DNA of 33,599 nt, from contig JALQTD010000008.1 of assembly GCA_023264155.1 (NCBI GenBank), positions 1 through 33,599 on the forward strand. The letters are read 5' to 3'. The stretch is from Flavobacteriales bacterium (GTDB taxonomy: Bacteria; Bacteroidota; Bacteroidia; Flavobacteriales_D; Sanyastnellaceae). Below the pieces are notes generated by a model. That model was not told the DNA's origin. It was given only the letters and a program-made list of their open reading frames with translations, and searched no databases. Made by a program: the position numbers and the translations under genes. This document shows positions 8,266 through 16,203 of this stretch, piece after piece. Each line of letters opens with the position of its first letter. The first letter of the stretch is position 1.

Positions 8266-9644
8266 AGCAGTTCCGACCGATTCACGGCATCCTGGGAGTG
8301 GCCTTTGCTTGCGCGGCATTGCTGCTCTCGAGTGCATCGCCGCGGCAGGAAGGCCGGACGTGGGAGGTGGCGCGTGGCGGATACGACACGCTGTTCCACA
8401 CCCTGCCCCTGCGGCCCCAAGGGCTGCAGTTTCCCGGTGGGCGGCAGGCGTTCGAGCGGTTCCATGAACGGTTGGCGGCTCCGATGGTGGATGGGCATGG
8501 TGCGGTGCGCGTGGTGCACATCGGTGGGTCACACGTGCAGGCCGGTTGGATGGGCGACCGCATCCGGGAACGGTGGCTGGAGGGGCCGGGGAGCGCTTGC
8601 AGCCGTGGCTTGATTGCGCCCTACCGGATGGCCGGAACGAATACGCCGCCCCGGGTGCGGACCGAGTTCACACGGCATTGGAATGGCACGCGGTGCTCCC
8701 GAAGCCGGCACCAAGGTCCTTTCGGCGGTGTGGGGTTGAGCGCTGTGACGTTCGATTCCGCCGCCACCTGGTGGCACGCCGTCACGCGTTCCGACTCGAG
8801 CGCGTACGCCACAAGCCGCATCACCGTGCTCGCTGACGCACAGGGCCTGCTCCCGGTTTGGGACGGCGCGGACAGCACGGTCCGCGTTCGACGCACCGCG
8901 CTCGAACACGGAGCCGGCTGGGTGCTCGAACTGACGCCGGCGGTGGACACGTTGTTCCTCGGGTTGGAGCCGGACAGCGTGGGCGGGGATGCACCGCGGT
9001 GGTTCCGGTTGCACGGTTTGGTCGCCGAACAACCCGAATGCCCGTGCGAAGGGCTGGTGTACCACGAGATCGGGAACAACGGAGCGAGTACCGCCAGCGT
9101 GTTGCGGGGGGCGGGAGACGCAGCGTTTCACCGGGACTGGGCGGTGTTGGATCCGGATTTGGTCATCTTCGGTCTCGGCATCAACGACGCCCACGGGCCG
9201 GCCACGCGCTTCGACCCCGAGGGATTCACCGCCCGGTATGACAGCCTCATCGGGCTGATCCGGCAGACGCAACCCGATGCCGCATTTCTGTTCCTCACGA
9301 ACACGGACAGCTTCTACGGCAGGCGCCCGAATCCTTCCGCGTTGGCGGTGCGCGAGGCCATGTTCGAGGTGGCTGCCCGCCACGGTGCGGCGGTCTTCGA
9401 TTTGTTCGATGCGATGGGCGGCTTGGGGGCGATGGAGGTCTGGCGCGAAGCGGGCTATGCGCGCAGCGACCGCATCCATTTCACGCGGGAGGGCTACCGG
9501 GTGATTGCCGACTTGTATTGGGACGCGTTGCTCTGGGATTGGGCCAAATCCCAAGCCGTATCCCGCCGGCGCATCCAAATCCCATCCCCTGCACGTGGCC
9601 GTGAATTCACCCCGCCAACCGATTCGACCGCATGGAAATCCTAG
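8262..9644 (+). CDS. Second SGNH-family hydrolase or acetyltransferase of the operon
   Basis: A 460-residue exported protein. The ORF track begins far upstream, but I chose ATG 8262 because it starts a hydrophobic signal segment (MKQFRPIHGILGVAFACAALLLSSA) and overlaps the previous stop by ATGA. SGNH blocks: VHIGGSHVQAGW (Ser90; GGSH replaces the usual GDSQ), FGLGINDAHG (Asn308) and RSDRIHFTREGY (Asp403, His406). It is divergent from the first SGNH protein, so the operon carries two different SGNH enzymes. Its 3' end overlaps the MBOAT gene by 13 bp. Likely periplasmic partner of the acyltransferase in O-acylating an envelope glycan; the acyl donor and acceptor are unknown. Confidence 0.85.
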   Translation: MKQFRPIHGILGVAFACAALLLSSASPRQEGRTWEVARGGYDTLFHTLPLRPQGLQFPGGRQAFERFHERLAAPMVDGHGAVRVVHIGGSHVQAGWMGDRIRERWLEGPGSACSRGLIAPYRMAGTNTPPRVRTEFTRHWNGTRCSRSRHQGPFGGVGLSAVTFDSAATWWHAVTRSDSSAYATSRITVLADAQGLLPVWDGADSTVRVRRTALEHGAGWVLELTPAVDTLFLGLEPDSVGGDAPRWFRLHGLVAEQPECPCEGLVYHEIGNNGASTASVLRGAGDAAFHRDWAVLDPDLVIFGLGINDAHGPATRFDPEGFTARYDSLIGLIRQTQPDAAFLFLTNTDSFYGRRPNPSALAVREAMFEVAARHGAAVFDLFDAMGGLGAMEVWREAGYARSDRIHFTREGYRVIADLYWDALLWDWAKSQAVSRRRIQIPSPARGREFTPPTDSTAWKS

Positions 9645-11338
9645 ACGCCCTCATCGACTGGCTGCGGTTCGATCCGCGCGCACCTTTGACGTTTACTCGC
9701 GTGGGGTTTTGGGCCTACCTCGTGGTGGTGCTCGTAGGATTCGCTACGCTTGAGCGCAAAATCGCCGTGCGGAATGCGTACCTGTTCGGCATGAGCTTGC
9801 TGTTTTACTGGAAAACCAGCGGGTGGTTCTTCCTGATCTTGTTGTTTTCCACGGGATCGGATTGGTGGATTGGTCAGCGGATCGCCGCACACGAGGGCGG
9901 AGCGCGCAAGGGGTGGCTTGCCCTGAGTTTGACCATCAACCTCCTCGTGCTGTTTTACTTCAAGTACGCCTACTTCTTTGTCGACAGCCTGAACCCCATC
10001 CTCGGCACCCATTGGCAGCCCACGCACGTGCTCGGTGAATGGAGCAACGCGGTGCTCGGCACGAGCTTCCGGGTGGACCGCATCCTGCTGCCGGTGGGCA
10101 TCAGTTTCTACACGTTCCAGACCATGTCCTACGCCATCGATGTGTTCCGGCGGGAGATTGAGCCGGTGAAAAACCCGCTCGATTTCGGTTTTTACGTCAG
10201 CTTTTTTCCGCAGCTCGTGGCCGGCCCCATCGTCCGTGCACGGGATTTCATTCCGCAGCTGTACCGGCCGTATGCCTTGACGCGGGCGGGGTTTGGTATG
10301 GGCTTGTTTTGGGTGCTCAACGGGCTGATCAAGAAAGTGTGGCTCGCCGACTACCTCGCCCTCAACTTGGTGGACCGGGTGTTTTCCCGGCCCGAAGCGT
10401 ATTCGGGCTTTGAGAACTTGCTGGGCTTGTATGCCTACAGTTTGCAGGTGTACGCGGATTTCAGCGGGTACACGGACATGGCGATTGGGATTGCGATTTG
10501 GCTTGGCTTCCGCTTGCCCCAAAACTTCAACGCACCGTACAAGGCGAAAAACGTCGGGGAATTCTGGAAGCGGTGGCACATGAGCCTGTCCACCTGGCTG
10601 AAGGACTACTTGTACATCCCCATGGGCGGCAACCGCAAGGGCTCCGTTTTTACGGCCATCACTTCCTCCTTCATCTTGCTGTTCTTCGCCTTGCTCGTGC
10701 CGAACATCGGGGTGCTCCTCGTCGTGGCAGGTACGTTGTGCTTGGCCATCGGGGCGGCCCTGTGGTTCCCGGCGTTCAAGCGTTGGTCGGTCACGAACAT
10801 CAACGTGATGCTGACCATGCTCATCGGTGGGTTGTGGCATGGGGCGAGCTGGAATTTCGTACTGTGGGGCGGGTTGAACGGGCTTGGCATCGTGGTGTAC
10901 AAGCTGTGGCGCAAGGTGAGCCCGTGGGAGGGGTACGACAAATGGTGGAAGGCGCTGGTGGGCGGGTTGTTGACGTTTCACTTCATTACCGCTACCCGGA
11001 TTTGGTTCCGGTCAGGCAGCAAGACCACATGGGAATCCCTGGAGGAAGGGCACAACTTGCTGACGGAGTGGTTCACCGCCAATGCCATGATCCGGCAGCT
11101 GGGCCAAATCCCGAGCAGCCCCTTCGCCGACATCGTTCGCGGTTACGCACCGCTGCTCGCCCTGATGGCCGCGGGATACGCCATCCACCTCCTGCCCGAT
11201 CGCTGGAAACAGGGGTACCGCGAAGCGTTCAGCCGCGCGCCGCTGTGGGTGCATGTCGTGGCCGGCGTAGCGGGCATCAGCTTAGCGTGGCAGGCCATGC
11301 GGGCCGGCCTTCAGCCGTTCATTTACTTCCAGTTCTGA
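9632..11338 (+). CDS. MBOAT family membrane-bound O-acyltransferase (AlgI-like)
   Basis: A 568-residue polytopic protein. Family motifs are GPIVRARDFIPQL (198-210), YADFSGYTDMAIG (274-286), FWKRWHMSLSTWLKDYLYIPMGGNRKG (311-337, with conserved His316) and GGLWHGASWNFVLWGGLNG (399-417, with His403). In AlgI-type proteins the two His regions are closer together; here they are separated by an extra hydrophobic stretch of about 45-50 residues (about 341-380), probably two additional membrane helices. It would pass acyl groups from the cytoplasm across the inner membrane to the two SGNH partners. It overlaps the upstream gene by 13 bp and is the last gene of the operon. Confidence 0.92.
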   Translation: MEILDALIDWLRFDPRAPLTFTRVGFWAYLVVVLVGFATLERKIAVRNAYLFGMSLLFYWKTSGWFFLILLFSTGSDWWIGQRIAAHEGGARKGWLALSLTINLLVLFYFKYAYFFVDSLNPILGTHWQPTHVLGEWSNAVLGTSFRVDRILLPVGISFYTFQTMSYAIDVFRREIEPVKNPLDFGFYVSFFPQLVAGPIVRARDFIPQLYRPYALTRAGFGMGLFWVLNGLIKKVWLADYLALNLVDRVFSRPEAYSGFENLLGLYAYSLQVYADFSGYTDMAIGIAIWLGFRLPQNFNAPYKAKNVGEFWKRWHMSLSTWLKDYLYIPMGGNRKGSVFTAITSSFILLFFALLVPNIGVLLVVAGTLCLAIGAALWFPAFKRWSVTNINVMLTMLIGGLWHGASWNFVLWGGLNGLGIVVYKLWRKVSPWEGYDKWWKALVGGLLTFHFITATRIWFRSGSKTTWESLEEGHNLLTEWFTANAMIRQLGQIPSSPFADIVRGYAPLLALMAAGYAIHLLPDRWKQGYREAFSRAPLWVHVVAGVAGISLAWQAMRAGLQPFIYFQF

Positions 11339-11354
11339 GAAAGGGGCACGCCTG

Positions 11355-11513
11355 TTATTCCGTGCACGCCGGCACTTCCTCGAGGTCGCCGTACGCGCTG
11401 CATTGCGCGTGCCGCGTACCGCAGCTCGTAAGGAGAACGGCGAAGAACAACGTACCGAGTGCGGCGATGATGAGGCGCTGGATGTTCGTGTGGTCAAGTG
11501 GGCGTGATGTCAT
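11355..11513 (-). CDS. Small lipoprotein, 52 residues (missing from ORF track)
   Basis: Hand translation of the minus strand from ATG 11513 gives a 52-residue protein: a short N-terminal region (MTSRPLDHTNIQR), a hydrophobic stretch LIIAALGTLFFAVLLTS and a lipobox Cys31 (LLTS-C-G). The mature part has only 22 residues with three cysteines (CGTRHAQCSAYGDLEEVPACTE). I favour it as real because the order charge, hydrophobic core, lipobox and short mature tail is what small Bacteroidota lipoproteins look like, and it fills most of an otherwise empty 269-bp gap. I see no clear -7 element close to its start. Function unknown; envelope location inferred. Confidence 0.6.
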   Translation of the reverse strand: MTSRPLDHTNIQRLIIAALGTLFFAVLLTSCGTRHAQCSAYGDLEEVPACTE

Positions 11514-11582
11514 GGCTCAAGCAATTGTGGTCGGTACGCATAACGTGCGGCTGCCCAATTTAGTGCATCTTCGCCTTCGATT

Positions 11583-11590
11583 TACTTTTG
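11583..11590 (+). promoter_or_regulatory. -7 promoter element (TACTTTTG)
   Basis: TACTTTTG is an exact TAnnTTTG match 25 nt before ATG 11608. The short leader contains one copy of the over-represented decamer GGCCAAATCC (11593-11602). Confidence 0.6.
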
Positions 11591-11607
11591 CAGGCCAAAT
11601 CCCGCCC

Positions 11608-11940
11608 ATGCCCACCTCCCCTTCCCCCCGCCGAACCATCGCCCTGACCTTGCTCATCCTGCTCGCTTTGCACACCGTATTCCTGTTGAACCACGTGTAC
11701 ACGGGGCCGGTGCCGGACTGGCTGGCCCAAGCGGATGCTGGGCTCGGCGAACACCGCGCAGTGCTGATGATCCTCGAGGCCTTGGCCGCCGGCGTGGTAT
11801 TCGTGGACCTGATCACCCGGTTCGACGAACTGGACAAGCGGGTGCGCCCCGCACACGTCCTGCTCGTCGCCCTCGCGGTCGTGGGGTGGCTCGCCCAGGT
11901 CTTCGTGTTCTTCTTGGATTCGGCCTTGTCTTTGGCCTGA
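11608..11940 (+). CDS. Small hypothetical membrane protein
   Basis: A 110-residue protein with three predicted membrane helices: residues about 10-27 (IALTLLILLALHTVFLLN), 51-69 (AVLMILEALAAGVVFVDLI) and 84-105 (HVLLVALAVVGWLAQVFVFFLD). No family recognised. The ORF track joins it to a long upstream extension, which I reject because a good promoter element sits just before ATG 11608 and the extension lies over the MBOAT gene in another frame. Its stop is one base from the stop of the convergent downstream gene. Confidence 0.65.
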   Translation: MPTSPSPRRTIALTLLILLALHTVFLLNHVYTGPVPDWLAQADAGLGEHRAVLMILEALAAGVVFVDLITRFDELDKRVRPAHVLLVALAVVGWLAQVFVFFLDSALSLA

Positions 11941-11941
11941 A

Positions 11942-12694
11942 TCAATCCAAATGGTATTGGTAATCGCCCTCATCAAGGCGCGATGGCAGCGTGCTGAACA
12001 GCCGAAACCGTTGCTTCACGTACTGGATGAATTCGTATTGTGACCAATTCTGGAGCATCTCGTCCCCCGGATCGCAGAAGGCAATGAAGGCATCGAATTC
12101 CGGCTCTTCCAAGTCGATGATTTCGTAATCAACGTACTTCACGAACAACTCCCGGAGCAGGTTGCGGCGGCGGTCGTCGTTCTCCATGCGCGCCACCTCG
12201 CGCTTGGACTGCTCTTGCCGGCTGAACATTTGGTACAAAAACGTGATCGGGCTGCTGAACGCGTCCACGGACGAGACCCGGTAGTCCGTCTCGTCGTAAC
12301 CGAGGGATTCAATGTCGTGGAGGATCGCTTGCAACTCGCGCGGGGCGACGATTTCGGCGATGCCGACTTGAACGGCAAGCCGCTGCAGCTTGATTTGGAC
12401 CTCATCGGAAGGCGAAACGGAAGGCACCACCCAATTCCGCGTGTGGAAACCGATGGCCCCGATGGCGAGCGTATCCCCCGGCTGCGCGGACACCACGAAG
12501 TCCCCATTCGCATCGACGAACAAGCCGCCGCCCAACCCACTTCGGTTCACGACCATCGCCGCCGGAACGTAGCCCCCGTTCGCATCAGTGACCTTGCCCG
12601 CGACCAACACCCGCTCCGGTTGCTGTCCCCAAGCCGCTCCCGCCCACAGCAGGCCACTCCACATCCACGTTCTCATGCGCATAATTCGAGTCAT
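11942..12694 (-). CDS. Secreted carboxypeptidase-regulatory-like domain protein
   Basis: A 250-residue protein from ATG 12694 (the ORF track start at 12799 overlaps the divergent meaB). The signal peptide is MTRIMRMRTWMWSGLLWAGAAWGQ; internal ATGs at residues 5 and 7 are alternative starts. Residues about 28-100 (VLVAGKVTDANGGYVPAAMVVNRSGLGGGLFVDANGDFVVSAQPGDTLAIGAIGFHTRNW) match the CarboxypepD_reg-like beta-sandwich found in many Bacteroidota envelope proteins. The C-terminal ~130 residues are charged and helical, ending FSTLPSRLDEGDYQYHLD. Likely periplasmic; function unknown. Confidence 0.75.
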   Translation of the reverse strand: MTRIMRMRTWMWSGLLWAGAAWGQQPERVLVAGKVTDANGGYVPAAMVVNRSGLGGGLFVDANGDFVVSAQPGDTLAIGAIGFHTRNWVVPSVSPSDEVQIKLQRLAVQVGIAEIVAPRELQAILHDIESLGYDETDYRVSSVDAFSSPITFLYQMFSRQEQSKREVARMENDDRRRNLLRELFVKYVDYEIIDLEEPEFDAFIAFCDPGDEMLQNWSQYEFIQYVKQRFRLFSTLPSRLDEGDYQYHLD

Positions 12695-12699
12695 CGCTG

Positions 12700-12708
12700 C
12701 GAAAGTTA
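12700..12708 (-). promoter_or_regulatory. -7-like element (TAACTTTCG)
   Basis: A 9-nt variant of the -7 element, its first T 14 nt before ATG 12694. It lies back to back with the meaB promoter in a 41-bp divergent gap. Confidence 0.4.
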
Positions 12709-12723
12709 CGGTCTGAAAAGCGC

Positions 12724-12731
12724 TAATTTCG
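12724..12731 (+). promoter_or_regulatory. -7 promoter element (TAATTTCG) of meaB
   Basis: TAATTTCG has its first T 12 nt before the meaB ATG with only AAGC between, so a leaderless mRNA is predicted. Confidence 0.6.
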
Positions 12732-12735
12732 AAGC

Positions 12736-13812
12736 ATGGCGCCAACTTCTGCCAAATCCAACGACGCGAAAGCGGCTGCCCGCGCAGCTGCACAAGCACG
12801 CATCCGGGCGGCTTCGGCGCGCCACCGCTCCCCGGAAGATTGGGCGCGCGCCATTGCCGCTGGCGACCGCGATGCGCTCTCGCAGGGCATCACCTTGGTA
12901 GAAAGCCGTTCGGCGCAGGACCGGCCGCTCGCTGAAGCCCTCCTGGCCGCTGCACTCGCCCTCCCTCAATCAACCGTTGCGTCTGCGCGCATCGGCATCA
13001 CAGGCATTCCAGGCGTGGGCAAGAGCACGTTCATCGAGCGTTTGGGCCAAACCCTGATTGCCGCCGGCCACCGAGTCGCTGTGCTCGCCGTGGACCCCAC
13101 CAGCCAACGATCTCACGGCAGTTTGCTCGGCGATAAAACCCGCATGGAACACCTCGTTCGGGAACCCGATGCGTTCGTGCGGCCGAGTCCCGCCTCCGAC
13201 GCCTTGGGAGGCGTGAACAGGGCCACTTCGGAGGCCATGGTGCTGTGCGAGTTGGCAGGGTTTGACCGGATATTGGTGGAAACGGTGGGGGTTGGACAAT
13301 CTGAGACCGCCGTGCGGCAGATGACCGACATCTTCATGCTATTGCTCATCAGTGGGGCGGGCGATGATTTGCAAGGGATCAAACGCGGCATCATGGAAAT
13401 GGCGGATTTGGTTGTCATCAACAAGGCCGATGGTCCGCTGGTGCATGCGGCGGAGCAGACGGCCAAAGAATGTACCGGCGCGCTGCACCTGATGCCCCCG
13501 CACCCACACGGGGAGCCCGTGGAAGTGCTGCTCGCGAGCGGGTTGGAGGGACACGGATTGGACGCAGTCATCGCGCAGCTCGCGCGCTTGCAAGCCGCTT
13601 TCGAGGCCTCCGGGTGGTGGGCTGCGCAGCGCACGGATCAATTGCAACAGCGGTTCGATGCCTTGGTCCGCGATCGCGTCCTCGAAGTGGCCCTCGGACG
13701 GGACGGTGCGCAGTCCTTGTGGCAACGCTTACAAACTGAGGTCCTACATCGGCAAATTTCCCCGTACGCGGCGGCCAGAATCTTCGTGAATAACGTAGAT
13801 TCGTCTAAATGA
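12736..13812 (+). CDS. meaB: Methylmalonyl-CoA mutase-associated G-protein chaperone MeaB
   Basis: A 358-residue P-loop GTPase. Walker A is GIPGVGKST (90-98); the family signature VDPTSQRSHGSLLGDKTRM (119-137) parallels the MeaB/ArgK DPSS..GGSILGDKTRM motif. VETVGVGQSE (181-190) is the switch region and VINKADG the base-recognition motif. MeaB protects methylmalonyl-CoA mutase and gates its adenosylcobalamin cofactor, so the organism probably has the B12-dependent propionate/succinate route. The mutase genes are not in this window, which is unusual enough to note but not rare. The N-terminal 30 residues are Ala/Arg-rich. It overlaps the next gene by ATGA. Confidence 0.93.
   Translation: MAPTSAKSNDAKAAARAAAQARIRAASARHRSPEDWARAIAAGDRDALSQGITLVESRSAQDRPLAEALLAAALALPQSTVASARIGITGIPGVGKSTFIERLGQTLIAAGHRVAVLAVDPTSQRSHGSLLGDKTRMEHLVREPDAFVRPSPASDALGGVNRATSEAMVLCELAGFDRILVETVGVGQSETAVRQMTDIFMLLLISGAGDDLQGIKRGIMEMADLVVINKADGPLVHAAEQTAKECTGALHLMPPHPHGEPVEVLLASGLEGHGLDAVIAQLARLQAAFEASGWWAAQRTDQLQQRFDALVRDRVLEVALGRDGAQSLWQRLQTEVLHRQISPYAAARIFVNNVDSSK
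13796..13803 (+). promoter_or_regulatory. -7-like element (TAGATTCG) inside the 3' end of meaB
   Basis: TAGATTCG has its first T 13 nt before ATG 13809. It may give the LytS-like gene its own transcript in addition to read-through from meaB. Confidence 0.35.
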
Positions 13813-14678
13813 AAATGAGTTTCGTCTTTTTATTGATGCATTTCTCGGCGGGCGCCGCATGGGGCGCCATGGTGTGGGGGTTGCCGTGGGAATTGCTCAA
13901 AACCTGGGGCATTGCTCCCGGGAGGGTGCTGCTTGCTTGGGTCGGAGCACTGGCCGCTGGGTGGTACCTGCCGGAGGTGATGGCGTCGGTGGTGTTCCTG
14001 GCAGCCACCTTGCATACGTTGCTGTCCGTCTATAAGACTTGGAACCACTTGAATAAATGGGGCGTACAAGACCGCGCTCAAACCAGCGAACAACAAGCGC
14101 AATTGATGGACTTGCGAGCGCAATTGGCTCGGCTGCATGAACAAGAACGCATGGCCATCCGCATCCAACAAACCGAGACGGAGACCCAGGTATTGGGGGA
14201 TGCTTTTCGCCGATTCGACGCCATGCTATTGACCATCGAGAACCACTTGGCCTTGGGAGACGAAGCCCGGGCCGAGCGATTGATCACCCTTTTCGGCAAA
14301 CATTTGCGCGGCATCCTCAACGAAGCGAGCTCCCCCTTCATTCGCTTGCGCGACACCTTGGAAGCCATCCGGAATTACCTGACGTTGATGGAGGCCTTGA
14401 CGGATGAACGCCTATTGATTGACCTCGATGATGGGATGATAGAGCCCGAACACCACGGGCGAATGACACGGAATTTGGCCATCACACCGTGGATAGAGGC
14501 CCAGACCTGGCCGCTGTTCGAAGCGGTGGAACTGCAGAGCAATGTGGCTGCCCCGCATTTGATTACGGCAGACCTCGAAGGCGGCGAAGTGGTGTTCCGC
14601 CTGGACGAAAAGGAGTCGTTTCGGCTGAAATTGATGGGGGCTCCTGACCCCGCACTCCGCGTGCACCAGCGCGCTTGA
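13809..14678 (+). CDS. LytS-type sensor-like protein lacking kinase catalytic motifs (pseudokinase)
   Basis: A 289-residue protein with two N-terminal hydrophobic segments (about 4-24 and 38-72), a coiled-coil-like Gln/Glu/Arg-rich stretch (88-127) and a region 133-206 that aligns by eye with the dimerisation domain of LytS-type kinases. Compare FDAMLLTIENHLALGDEARAE here with FNVLTGIQHLIMQGDTERAS of the intact kinase at 19547. The phospho-acceptor motif NPHFLFN is replaced by GDAFRRFDAM, and the ATP-binding N-box and G-box are missing: the protein stops soon after ITPWIEAQTWPLFEA. It therefore cannot be an ordinary kinase. It might heterodimerise with a true LytS kinase or sense a membrane signal. 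Coupled to meaB by ATGA. Confidence 0.7.
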   Translation: MKMSFVFLLMHFSAGAAWGAMVWGLPWELLKTWGIAPGRVLLAWVGALAAGWYLPEVMASVVFLAATLHTLLSVYKTWNHLNKWGVQDRAQTSEQQAQLMDLRAQLARLHEQERMAIRIQQTETETQVLGDAFRRFDAMLLTIENHLALGDEARAERLITLFGKHLRGILNEASSPFIRLRDTLEAIRNYLTLMEALTDERLLIDLDDGMIEPEHHGRMTRNLAITPWIEAQTWPLFEAVELQSNVAAPHLITADLEGGEVVFRLDEKESFRLKLMGAPDPALRVHQRA

Positions 14679-16061
14679 TCAATCCGTCCGCCAGTTGGAC
14701 AAGTGCGCGATGAGGGCGGAAGGCGCCACGCGGTCCTCCCGCCTGCGCGCCATGTCCTTGATGGCGACCACCCCTTCTGCGCGTTCCTGTTCTCCCGCAA
14801 AAACGACGAAATCGGTTTGGGTGTCGGACGCAAACTTCAGTTGCTTTTTTAGTTTGGCCACTTCGGGGTAGAGCACCGTCCGGAAGCCGCCCGCGCGCAG
14901 CTCATCCACCAAGGCCAAATCCCCTGCCGTTCCCTGCTCATCCATGCGCAACACCAACACATCGTGCGCCGCCTCTTGCCCTTCCGGGAACAAGCCGAAA
15001 TGTTCGCAGACGTCATAGATGCGGTCGGCGCCAAAGCTGATGCCCACCCCGCTAACGCCCGGCCAACCGAAGATGCCGGTCAAATCTGCGTACCGTCCGC
15101 CCCCGCAGATGCTTCCTACAGGCGCTTCAGGTACCCGCACCTCGAAAATGGCGCCCGTGTAGTAGTTCAATCCGCGCGCAAGGGTCGGGTCGAATACGAT
15201 GTGTTGCGCTGCCGGGCGGCCGCTGCACCAATTGAGCAAGGTCCGCATGTCGTGGATGCCGGCTTGGGCTTGCGGGACTTCACCGGCGATGGCAGCGGTG
15301 GCCTCGAGCCGAAGGCGTGCGTCGGATTGAGTCGTCAATTGCACCACGCGCTGCACACCTTCCCGCACGGCTTCGGAGAAACCGCGATCGGCGAGCTCCT
15401 TGTCAACGCCTTCGGCGCCCACCTTGTCCAGCTTGTCCATGGCCACGGTGAGGTCGGTGAGCCGGTCGGCCACGCCCCACGATTCCGCGAGGCCCGCCAG
15501 GATGCGGCGATCATTGACGACCACTTCGAAACCGGGAATGCCCAATTCCTGCAGGACTTCGGTGAACAGCTGTATCAAATCGAATTCACTGACCAAGCTC
15601 TCCGAACCGATGATGTCGGCATCGCATTGGGTGAATTCTTGGTAGCGCCCGCGCCCGGGGCGATCTCCACGCCAAACGGTTTGGATTTGGTACCGGCGAA
15701 AAGGAAAGCTCAATTCGTTCCGAGCCATCACCACAAATCGGGCGAACGGCACGGTCAAATCATAGCGCAACGCCTTCTTCGCAATCGAAGGGGTCAAAGC
15801 CTTGCTGTTGCCCTCCGCCAGCGCGGTTTCATCCGCTTTCGCTAAGTAATCGCCGTTGTTGAGGATGCGGAAGATGAGCTGATCCCCTTCCTCCCCGTAT
15901 TTGCCCGTGAGCGTGGACAAATTCTCCATCGCCGGCGTCTCCACAGGGGCCATGCCGTGCCGCTCAAAGCCGCTCCGGATGGTATTCAAAATCCAATTCC
16001 GCCGCGACATGACCACCGGGCCAAAATCGCGTGTTCCTTTAGGGATGCTCGGCTTGTTCAT
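14679..16061 (-). CDS. hisS: Histidine--tRNA ligase
   Basis: A 460-residue class II aminoacyl-tRNA synthetase that charges tRNA-His in the cytoplasm. Visible motifs: KGTRDFGP near the N-terminus, RYDLTVPFARFV (99-110), motif 2 FRRYQIQTVWRGDRPGRGRYQEFTQCDADIIG (121-152), the histidine-A motif RGLNYYTGAIFEV (about 287-300), GSICGGGRYADLTG and GVGISFGADRI (motif 3). The C-terminal anticodon-binding domain includes VLVLRMDEQGTAGDLALVDELRAGGFRTVLY. Length is typical. The start is fixed by a perfect -7 element 12 nt upstream. Its stop directly abuts the stop of the convergent LytS-like gene. Confidence 0.96.
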   Translation of the reverse strand: MNKPSIPKGTRDFGPVVMSRRNWILNTIRSGFERHGMAPVETPAMENLSTLTGKYGEEGDQLIFRILNNGDYLAKADETALAEGNSKALTPSIAKKALRYDLTVPFARFVVMARNELSFPFRRYQIQTVWRGDRPGRGRYQEFTQCDADIIGSESLVSEFDLIQLFTEVLQELGIPGFEVVVNDRRILAGLAESWGVADRLTDLTVAMDKLDKVGAEGVDKELADRGFSEAVREGVQRVVQLTTQSDARLRLEATAAIAGEVPQAQAGIHDMRTLLNWCSGRPAAQHIVFDPTLARGLNYYTGAIFEVRVPEAPVGSICGGGRYADLTGIFGWPGVSGVGISFGADRIYDVCEHFGLFPEGQEAAHDVLVLRMDEQGTAGDLALVDELRAGGFRTVLYPEVAKLKKQLKFASDTQTDFVVFAGEQERAEGVVAIKDMARRREDRVAPSALIAHLSNWRTD

Positions 16062-16065
16062 GCCG

Positions 16066-16073
16066 CAAAATTA
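16066..16073 (-). promoter_or_regulatory. -7 promoter element (TAATTTTG) of hisS
   Basis: TAATTTTG is an exact TAnnTTTG match; its first T is 12 nt before the hisS ATG with only CGGC between. A leaderless hisS mRNA is predicted. Confidence 0.75.
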
Positions 16074-16187
16074 CCGCTTGTTCTGCAACCGCTTTTTGAC
16101 GAATGCAAAAACCAAGACCACAGCCGTTGCTAACCAAATCCACATCATGACGCACACACATTACTTTGCCGCAACATTGCGGACCGC

Positions 16188-16195
16188 TAACTTCG
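16188..16195 (+). promoter_or_regulatory. -7-like element (TAACTTCG) of the WD40 gene
   Basis: TAACTTCG lies 16 nt before ATG 16204. It supports a start well downstream of the ORF-track start. Confidence 0.45.
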
Positions 16196-16203
16196 TGATT
16201 TCG

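Noticed and set aside
9641-10981. 446-residue minus-strand ORF
   Set aside because: Antisense of the MBOAT gene; it is Gln/His/Pro-rich with no recognisable motif.
10498-11607. Long N-terminal extension of the small membrane protein ORF
   Set aside because: It lies in another frame of the MBOAT gene; a -7 element and an ATG at 11608 mark the real start.
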